In this document: piece after piece, positions 56,890-64,000 of the stretch
Numbering within the stretch: position 1 is the first letter of the stretch
How the letters are laid out: every line of letters starts with the position of its first letter
NCBI GenBank assembly: GCA_016271365.2
Contig: CM057454.1
Span: 1,166,691,055 to 1,166,755,054, forward strand
Source: Neoceratodus forsteri
Taxonomy: Eukaryota; Chordata; Ceratodontiformes; Ceratodontidae
DNA: 64,000 nt
Direction: 5' to 3'
Position numbers and translations under genes: made by a program
Notes under the pieces: generated by a model
The model's input: the letters and a program-made list of their open reading frames with translations, nothing else
Told to the model about the DNA's origin: nothing
The model's database searches: none

Positions 56890-57159
56890 CGGAGGTGGTG
56901 TGTGGTGTGGTAAGGCCTGCCACATTTCAGCATTCATGCTGAGGCTGTAGTTTGTCTGATTCTTCTTTAGTGGCAATCAGAAAGGTTTTAGTTCTTATAT
57001 TGATTAAAATTAAGCATAGCAGGAGAGAATTATTATTGAAAAGATGAGTAAAAGAATGGGTTAGGCAGGAGCGGTCGAGAAGAGCAGCCTCTAGCTCAGA
57101 GGCATCACGTGACTCCCATTTTCTTTGTTTATTAATCATCTCCATTCTATTTGTCTATT
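56890..57159. other. Probable L1 5' flank, no gene
   Basis: Sequence upstream (minus sense) of the L1 ORF1 start; no signature. May be L1 5' untranslated region. Confidence 0.3.
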
Positions 57160-57895
57160 TGACATTGTCTATGGCACGGCCCCATCCTCCTCCCTCTCCA
57201 GACTGGACATCCTTCTAAACTCTTTCTGCTGATTTGCCACCACTTCCCCCCCACTCACACACCACTGTCTGCTCTACGCTCCTCTCTCCCTGACTCCACT
57301 CTCCCACAGGAGGACCATCCACAGCGTCTCCTTCTTAGCTAAATTTTGGCTGGATTCCCTCCCATCCTATCTCACTTCTCGCCTCACCTCAACGACCTCC
57401 CTGAACTACCCTCTTCACCACAGGGACCCGCGCACTTTCCACCTCCCCTGCCCCCGTACTCTTTCAGGTCAAGATGCCATCTCGTACCACCTCCCTTACA
57501 TCTGGAATTCTCTGCCCTCAAGCCTTCGCCTGGCCCCTTCTAGTCCTGCCTTTACTCAGCTCCTCAGGCTCCTACCCTGCCCACCATGTTCTAAATGCTC
57601 TAACGGTCCCAGTACACAGATGAGGCACTACTTGGTCTCTACTCACTCACCATAGCTGCAGATTCCAAAGCCGACCTCACTTCCTCCCTCTCACTCCTCA
57701 CAAAGATTTGATTGTATGTTTTAGACGATGTATTGTACTCTCTGTGAAATGTTTATGTGAACTGACTGTTTTCCTCACCTATTTGTTACTCTTTGTACAA
57801 ACTGTACCTGGGTCGCACCTGGAAATGAGCCTCAGCTCAGTGTGCCTTTCCCAGTCATCAAATTTAAATAAATAAATTTGTTCTACTTGTGACTG
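57160..57895 (+). mobile_element. L2-like LINE, C-terminus and 3' end
   Basis: PSSSLSRLDILLNSFC, TSPPLTHHCLLYAPLSLTPL, KFWLDSLPSYLTSRL and YHLPYIWNSLPSSLRLAPSS are the C-terminal blocks of an L2-type RT. The 3' end has inner stem TGAGC-CTCA-GCTCA (57826-57839), outer stem CTGGG (57808-57812) / CCCAG (57850-57854), and tail AAATTTAAATAAATAAATTTG. Pyrimidine-rich; RT palm missing. Confidence 0.8.
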
Positions 57896-58880
57896 CTTAC
57901 TTTATGCTGATGATTTGATTCATTTTATTCAATCTTGCTATACATCGGTGTTAACTTCTTACTTGGAGCAAGATTTTACTTCTGTTTGTCATTAGTTTAT
58001 TGATAATGTACTTGTCTTGAATTCTTCAAAAACTAAAACCATGTTGTTTGCGACTTCTCAGTTCCATAAAAATTCTAACTTAATGATTTGTGATCTTAAT
58101 GGGGCTTGTTTGGAGCAAGGTTTTAACTTCAAATATTGAGGGTTTTTGCTAGATCCAGATCTGACTTTTCAAGTGCAGGCTAAAACCATCTGCCAAAGGG
58201 TTAATCAAAAACAGGGTGTTACAGTATGTACAAAATGAATCCAGTGTCTTACTCTTGAGACCAGGAAGGCGATAGCAAATGGGGTTCGCTTACCACATCT
58301 TAATTATGCTGGAAGCTTTTCTTATAAATTATCTGTTAGGAAAACTAAGGCCTTATCAGTAGTGTACAACAGCATCTGTTCTTTTGTGTTAGGTGTTTCT
58401 TTTCTGAATTCATCATTGTTTGCTTTATTCTTCCCTCGACTGGCTTTTATTACATGCTCATCACATGTTTTATTTTTATTGTTTAGTTTTTAAATCCCTT
58501 TTTAGTACAAAGCAATTTTCTTTATCTGATTTGTTAAGTATTCAATATTCTGCTCTTAATTTGAGATCTTCTAAGCATACCCTTCTTGTTACTAGACCTT
58601 CCTCAACTAAAGTTGGTGTTCGGGCTTTTTCTGCCTTCAGCACCCATTATATGGAATTGTTTGTTTGAGAATATGAGAACGGATTGTTCCTTGGAATATG
58701 AATTTAAGAGAAAATTGAAAGACTGGTTGCATGTTTTGAATGAATGTAAATGTTTTTAATTATGTTCCTCCTGGTTTCTTAAATGTTTTGTATATTGTTG
58801 TACTTGTTGTTGTGTTCGGGTTGTACCTGAAAATGGGCTTGCCCCAGTGTCCTTACCCAGTTAACAAAAACAAACAAACA
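57896..58880 (+). mobile_element. L2-like LINE, RT from YADD to 3' end
   Basis: Starts at LYADDLIHF (57902, motif C intact), then LVLNSSKTKTMLFATSQFHK, RKAIANGVRLPHLNYAGSFS, and the C-terminus RSSKHTLLVTRPSSTKVGVR ... AFSTHYMELFV. The 3' end has the stem GGGC-TT-GCCC (58835-58844), outer GGGT/ACCC (58818-58821, 58856-58859), then CCTTACCCAGTTAACAAAAA (58851-58870) and (CAAA)n. This end is the one shared with the SINE at 12151-12597. Several stops and frameshifts. Confidence 0.82.
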
Positions 58881-59644
58881 AAATGCCTTAATCCAGTCAC
58901 TCTAGCATAGGAGTGAGCAGGCATGCAACCATAAGGAGGGTCAGTCTGCCTAATGCTGCAAGGTTGCACACTGCTCCACTCCTACCTCCTGATTATGCAC
59001 CTTGGTTGTATTGAGTTAATGAAGCAGGGGTTAGGAGGGGTCAAGCAATGCATATGTATTTTAGGGGCTGGGAGCTGCACTAGCTATCGGAGGTACCAGT
59101 TTTGAGAAGAGAAAGAGGCAGACAGAAAGTAAGTGAATCTGTAGAAGGGACGGTGGCATCACTGGAGTATGAAATCTGGGAGAGGAGAATATATAAAGAG
59201 TGTGAGTGAGTTAAGGAAATCTCCAAGAAAGGGGTCAGGTAAAGAAGCAGATATGAGAAGTGGAGTCATCACAGGGATTTCTGAATAAAGGGAGGACTTG
59301 GAGAAACAGATGGGGAGGCTAGAACACAAAAAAGGAATCTTATAAGAAATGGAAGACTAGACTACTGTACTGATGTTTTAAAAGGGGGGTAGTGAGAAAA
59401 ATTGTGAGTTAGAGGACTGGAGGAAAGGGGACAGAAAACACCATCGGGGGCAGGTGATAAGGGAGCCGAGATAGCAGGTGAGGGATCCCTGCCAGAACCT
59501 GAAAATAATGGGGGCACTGTGAGACAGGTGCCTTTTGCAAGTGATGGGTGATACAGGGTAGACTAATGGGAGCAGTGATAAATTTGAGAAGGGGTTAGGA
59601 GGTTCATACTGAGGTTGATACTAAGGATAGAAGAAAGAGCTAGT
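58881..59644. other. Purine-rich stretch, half of a split direct repeat
   Basis: 59110-59205 (AGACAGAAAGTAAGTGAATC ... GAAATCTGGGAGAGGAGAAT) is repeated at 62183-62277 on the far side of the CR1-like LINE. Otherwise G/A-rich, no gene. Confidence 0.5.
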
Positions 59645-62080
59645 AGGCCAAAGCCCATAATGCACCTATGCTAGGCCATAGAGTAGAATGTTAAGTCATA
59701 CCCAGACATAATTAGCATGTCAAGACGATGTTTAAAAGTCTCTTTAGTATTACTTGTTACTACATCAGATGGAAGTCTATTCCAAGGCCCAATAGTTCTT
59801 GCAGAAAAGAAAAACTTACGATTATTATGTTTAAAAGATTTACCAGTTAACTGGAGGACATGACCTCTAGTATTATGTACTGATGACTTAAAAGAAAATC
59901 CTAACTCAGTCATGATATAGGGGTCATGAATAATGTCATATAGGAGGAGAAGAAGGTCACCTCTAATGCGTCTGATAGTAAGAGGCATTTGTTTCAATGT
60001 ATCCAACCTAAACTCGTAAGATGAGGATTCGAGACCAGATATTTTTTTAGTGTATTTTCGCTGAACCCTTTCAAGAGAGTAACTATCTGATTTTTTAAAA
60101 GGACACCACAACTGTGAAGCATATTCAAGATGGGGACGAACATAGGACCTGAATAGGGGTAACAACACCTCCTGATCTCGAGATCTAATATTACGCAAAA
60201 TAGACCATATAATTTTATTAGATGTACTAATAACCGAATGCATATGCTTGGAATATGTTAAGTCATCTAAAATGTTTATACCCAAATCCTTCTCATCATT
60301 AGTGGCACACAATCGTAAATCGTCCAGAATATACTGGAAATTTAAATTATTAGAACCCAAATGCATTACTTTGCATTTTGTAGAGTTTAACTTCATGTCC
60401 CGTTTATTAACCCAGGTACTAATAATATCAAGATCATGCTGAATACAAGATATTTGGTCTAAATTAGAACATGGTCCTCCGATCTTCACATCATCTGCAT
60501 ATTTAATTGTAAATGAAAGGCAGGAATTAGTTAAATCAGATATAAAAGCCTGAAAAAGACAGGGGCCGAGAACCGAGCCTTGTGGAACACCACTTAAAAC
60601 TTTACCAGAGTTAGAAAATGCCCCATTAATCATCACCTTTTGAGTTCTGTTTGAAAGCCAATTATGAATCCATGTAATTATATGACTATTAATACCAAGA
60701 CCTGTGAGTTTTTGAATTAGAGCCCAGTGTGGCATGGTGTCAAAAGCTTTACTGAAATCAATAAAGACAATGTCACAGGCTAACCGGTTATCCAAACAAG
60801 AACTAAAATGTTCATAAAAGCAGAGCAAATTTGTCAGACAGCTTCTACCCTTCTTACGCATATTGTTCCAAATCAGATGCTTCAATAATAGGGGCAATAA
60901 TATCCTTTAGTAGACTTTCTAACACCGTACATATGGATGAAGTCAAACTAATCGGCCGATAATTTTCCCATAGATGTTTTGATCCCTTCTTATGTATTGG
61001 TACCACAAACGCCTCTTTCCATTAACAAGGGATAAAATTATATTGTAAAAAAAGGTCAAATAAAAGTTTGAGTGGAACGGCAATATGTTTAGATAATAGG
61101 TAAAGTAAATGCCCTGCTATATTGTCTGGGCCTGAACAAAATTTATCTTTTAGTAAGTGTAGTTTTTTTAAGAATAGACTCAACTGAGAATGTGATAAAA
61201 GTATCTGATGGTGAAATCATAGGTACAGGTGATTGAACTTCTGATGCAGAGAAAACTTTACAAAATTCATTATTAAATACATCAGTCATGGCTTTCGGCT
61301 CATGGATAAGTATGTTTTCTGTTGTAAGAAGCCCCACCACACTTGGATTTTCCTGAGCGAGTTTATATAAGAGTAAAATTGTTTGGAATTAGACATACTA
61401 GCTGTTGTTGCCAATTTCATTTCCCATCTAGATTTGGCCCTACGGATGACTAATTTACATTTCCTACTTGATTTTAAATAGGATTCCCAATTAGAAGCTG
61501 TCTTATTCTTTAGGTAGTTACGATGTTTTTCATTTTTTATATTTATTAAACGTTTTATGTTTTTATTCATCCATCTAGGAGATTGTTTCCCATTAGAATT
61601 CTTATTTTTTGATGGAATATAAGTATCACGAAGAGTCAAAATAAGTGATTTGAAAAGTACCCGACTTTGATATTAGGACTGGTTATCAAAAAAAGATAAC
61701 CAGTTTATTTTTTCAAGGTATAGATTGATACTGTGAAGATCAGCTTTGTCGTACAGGTATATAATCGAAGAATTAGTATTAAAGACAATATGTCTCTGCA
61801 AGTTAAATAAAATAGAATTATGATCACTGCTGCCAATTGGTGATGAAATATGCACATCCCTAATATCTAAGTCGGTACTACTCAGAACAAGATCTAATAT
61901 ATTATTACCTTGCGTTGCAGAAGTTATCCATTGCTGTAAGTCCAATTCTGGACAAAAATGTATTACTAATACTGCTAGATGTTGTGAATGACTGCCAATT
62001 TATATCTGGGAGATTGAAATCCCCTGTAATAATAACATAACCCATTTAAGTAGCTATTTCAAATTCAGAAAGAATGGCGG
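59645..62080 (-). mobile_element. CR1-like LINE, 5'-truncated in the endonuclease
   Basis: Minus-strand element running from the endonuclease middle (YVIITGDFNLPDINWQSFT, near 62040, after a stop) to the 3' end near 59645. Endonuclease end: NILDLVLSSTDLDI and IGSSDHNSILFN (61840). Linker: PRWMNKNIKRLINIKNEKHR (61580). The stretch 60900-61143 between linker and RT has several stops. It is closer to CR1/Crack/Daphne types than to the other CR1s here. Flanked by diverged copies of one purine-rich sequence. Confidence 0.82.
59671..60897 (-). pseudogene. CR1-like reverse transcriptase, open C-terminal two thirds
   Basis: A 408-codon open frame: SCLTNLLCFYEHFSSCLDNR, VFIDFSKAFDTMPHWALIQK (motif A, Asp kept), VLSGVPQGSVLGPCLFQAFI (motif B), IKYADDVKIGG (motif C, intact), MKLNSTKCKVMHLGSNNLNF, then LFRSYVRPHLEYASQLWCPF, LERVQRKYTKKISGLESSSY, and FFFSARTIGPWNRLPSDVVT before TAG at 59671. 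No stop or frameshift in this whole part, yet the upstream linker is broken, so the gene as a whole is dead. The intact catalytic residues indicate a fairly recent copy. Confidence 0.88.
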
Positions 62081-62113
62081 GGAAACATGTATGTCTTTTG
62101 GGGAATGAGGGGT

Positions 62114-62190
62114 TGGGCTAATTAACAGAGGTACCAGGTTAGGGAGGTGTTTTCCACCTCCCTAACCTGGTACCTCTGTTACTTAGCCCA
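62114..62190. repeat. Near-perfect 36-bp hairpin
   Basis: Arm 62114-62149 and arm 62155-62190 are reverse complements with one mismatch; the loop is TTTTC. The core is GAGGTACCAGGTTAGGGAGG. The related sequence at 59087-59100 (GGAGGTACCAG) is single, so the palindrome arose by a local inverted duplication. Confidence 0.9.
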
Positions 62191-62277
62191 GCAGACAGAA
62201 AGTAAGAGAATCAGTAGAAGAAAGGGATGGTATCATTGAAGGATGGAGAATGAAATCTTGGAGAGGAGAATATGTAC
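62183..62277. repeat. Second half of split direct repeat
   Basis: AGACAGAAAGTAAGAGAATC ... GAAATCTTGGAGAGGAGAAT, about 80% like 59110-59205, same strand. The CR1-like LINE lies between the two copies. Confidence 0.65.
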
Positions 62278-62640
62278 ATACGAATGTGCCAGCAGAAGGC
62301 ATGTGAGCAAGCTGAGGATGTTACAGGGAGATTGGCCACTTGTAACCTTGTGTGTCTGCCAAAAGTAGAGTGACAGGGGCAGGTGCCTCAGTGTACAGTG
62401 CTTGTTCTACGTGTAACTCTAAATCTGCAAGGGTATATGTAACACCGAAGGGCATAGAGTTAACCAGGAAGTACTCCAGTCTCTGTAGTTCAGTTTCCAT
62501 GTAGGAAGAACTACAGACTGAAATAGAATGCATTATTTTAACTAGAGATCTGGGAGGAGAAAGCTGGAGCTCTGTGCACTACTTTAGGGCTAGTGCCCGA
62601 ATATATTTTATTTTAGACTTTTAAACCTTTTGGGAGTGAA
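62278..62640. other. Stretch without recognisable gene
   Basis: A minus frame (62533-62321) with hydrophobic and acidic residues but no known signature. Probably part of the CR1 5' region that starts downstream. Confidence 0.35.
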
Positions 62641-63900
62641 CTGGTGATCATGACCCCCACAACACTTCTGGGTCACAGGATAGAAGATAGATTGGTGGAA
62701 CAAGTGCCTCAAGCTCGAGTTTGCAGAGATGCATGCAGAGACATGCACAGTCAGCAGGTGTTATGCGTGTTAAGCAGGAGAAGTGGGAGAAGCAAAAGGG
62801 CAGTGAAGAAGCAAGGTATGCCAAACCAGTACAAAGTGTTGTGGATATCAGTTACATGAAAGAGGCCTATAGTTTGATAATGGCTGAAAAGGAAGTAAGC
62901 ATGGAGAACCAAATTGTTACATTAAAGAATGGGGAGCTAGGTGTAAAATGTAAAATGTATTGTAAAATCAGCCTGGAAAAGTATACAGGGTTGACAGCAT
63001 TTATTTGTTCACAATGCCAAGAGTTAAAGGATCTCAGAGTAAAAGTACCTGGTCTGGAAATGGAGTTGAAATGTATAAAACAAGGAGAAATAGTTGCAGA
63101 CAGTATGAAGGTGGCTACAGTTATTGATTTAAATCAAAAAAAAGAGATGGAGGTAGCACAGATAATGAGGATATGTGTCAGAAATAGGATGGTCCCAGCA
63201 AGCATAGAAAAGGAAGAAGAGCTGTGGTATTTCAGACACATATCTCTAATAGATTTGATCTCCTGATAATTCAGAAGGACACAGGAGAAGAGATAAGACT
63301 GGAGTCAATTAACACAGAAAAAAAACAGACGACACTAGGGAAGGTGTTATAGTAAATAATGAGAGGGCTGAGGACAGGGAAAATGTAAGGCAGAGTGAGA
63401 GTATAAGGGTGCAAGCAGTAACAGGGAATAATGATGTTTTGGTGCCAATTCATAGAAACATAGAAACATAGATTTTGACGGCAGATAAGGACCGCTTAGC
63501 TCACCCAGTCTGCCCATTTCCCTACCTAATGGATAAGCCGGACATGACAGAACACAAGTAGAAATGGAAACCATGGACCTAGATAGTGGGTTAAGTGGTA
63601 ATAGTGAAGAAGGAAAGAGGGTTTTTATTTTAGCAGATTCAATAATTAAGTACACAGATACCTATACCACTGTAACAGACAAAGAATGGGTGACAAGTTC
63701 CTATTTTTTAGGGGCAAAGATAGCTGATATATGTAAATGGGTACCTGACATTGTAAAAAAAACAGAATGATAAACCAATAGTACTCAAACATGTTTGTGT
63801 GAATAACAGTACATGGTAGGGAGGACCAAATACTATTGGACTATATGCAGATAGAGAAGGAAGTGAGGAAAGTAAATGGAACTGTAATATTATCAGAAAT
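62641..63900 (+). pseudogene. CR1 ORF1 with zinc-knuckle-like and esterase-like parts
   Basis: The frame 62721-63266 contains YCKISLEKYTGLTAFICSQC followed by QELKDLRVKVPGLEMELK, i.e. a C..C zinc-binding half next to a coiled coil, as in the N-terminal part of CR1 ORF1 proteins. Farther on (63615-63760), RVFILADSIIKYTDTY and SSYFLGAKIADICKWVPDI match the SGNH-esterase-like domain of CR1 ORF1 (usual GDSI..., PGA.V.D....). Here the block I Gly is Ala but the Ser is kept. HVCVNN (63790) stands where HVGTND is usual. In CR1 the esterase part is thought to help membrane or RNA contacts. Interrupted by a CR1 tail fragment (63449-63540) and stops. Confidence 0.7.
63449..63540 (-). mobile_element. 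CR1 3' tail fragment, antisense
   Basis: Minus strand: GGCAGACTGGGTGAGC, then GGTCCTTATCTGCCGTCAAA, then ATCTATGTTTCTATGTTTCTATG, the classical CR1 3' end with its TTCTATG repeats. It is inserted within the ORF1 of another CR1. No clear target duplication, as is common for CR1. Confidence 0.85.
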
Positions 63901-63904
63901 CTTG

Positions 63905-64000
63905 TGCACCAAGTTGTTCAGAGCAGCCAAGGCCGCCTACTATCGTTCGGAGCTAGCCTCTGCCTCAAGAAATCCTTCAAAGCTCTGGAAAACATTAAAA
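63905..64000 (+). pseudogene. LINE ORF2 linker region, continues beyond window
   Basis: LCTKLFRAAKAAYYRSELAS then ASRNPSKLWKTLK matches the stretch between endonuclease and RT in L2/CR1-group ORF2 (K.AYY...I......NP.KLW.T+). It is open to the window end. The junction with CR1 ORF1 near 63900 is abrupt, so it is a separate insertion. Confidence 0.7.

Noticed and set aside
57346..57543. 65-codon Pro-rich frame as a small protein
   Set aside because: Out-of-frame reading of the pyrimidine-rich L2 C-terminus.

Overview
This window comes from a vertebrate nuclear genome that is almost entirely transposable elements. I recognise at least a dozen non-LTR retrotransposon (LINE) copies of the CR1, L2 and L1/Tx1 types. 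There are also DIRS-type tyrosine-recombinase retrotransposon remains, PIF/Harbinger DNA transposon genes, tRNA-derived and MIR-like SINEs, several foldback/MITE elements and many minisatellites. CR1 3' ends of the TTCTATG type, L2, Tx1-like L1, DIRS and Harbinger together suggest a large, repeat-rich genome such as a lungfish, caecilian or salamander. The exact species cannot be decided from the sequence. There are no rRNA genes, functional tRNA genes, CRISPR arrays or prokaryotic operons.

Layout. 0.45-5.6 kb: Harbinger-like region with two divergent Myb/SANT-type genes. 7.1-9.0 kb: ~293-bp tandem repeat ending in a long hairpin. 9.0-9.8 kb: GC-rich composite repeat with hairpin units, which has a second, inverted copy at 39.7-40.3 kb. 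10.1-10.75 kb: L2-like 3' end. 12.15-12.6 kb: tRNA-derived SINE. 12.6-16.2 kb: second Harbinger region with a transposase pseudogene split by a ~1 kb insertion. 16.6-18.7 kb: L2 copy nested in a CR1 copy with an 8-bp target duplication. 19.8-20.6 kb: 54-bp minisatellite, then a 352-bp inverted repeat. 20.9-25.9 kb: CR1 interrupted by ~3.5 kb. 26.1-33.2 kb: nearly complete L1/Tx1-like element on the minus strand. 34.3-39.5 kb: DIRS gag split by an almost full-length CR1. 43.6-46.5 kb: minisatellites, a LINE piece and foldbacks. 46.8-47.1 kb: two short spliced-looking exons that join in frame and end in a stop, the only candidate for a host protein gene. 48.0-48.5 kb: TTAA-type MITE. 49.3-55.2 kb: CR1 copies holding a young, almost intact L2-like LINE. 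55.2-58.9 kb: MITE, L1 ORF1 and two L2 3' ends. 59.6-62.1 kb: CR1-like LINE with an open RT. 62.1-64 kb: near-perfect hairpin, CR1 ORF1 with a degenerate esterase-like domain, and the start of another LINE.

The elements relate to each other in informative ways. Insertions within insertions give relative ages. LINE 3' ends share a two-tier stem-loop in which base changes keep the pairing, and the SINE at 12.2 kb ends in a tail matching the LINE at 58.8 kb, so that LINE family probably mobilised it. All family assignments are from reading the sequence; no database search was run.
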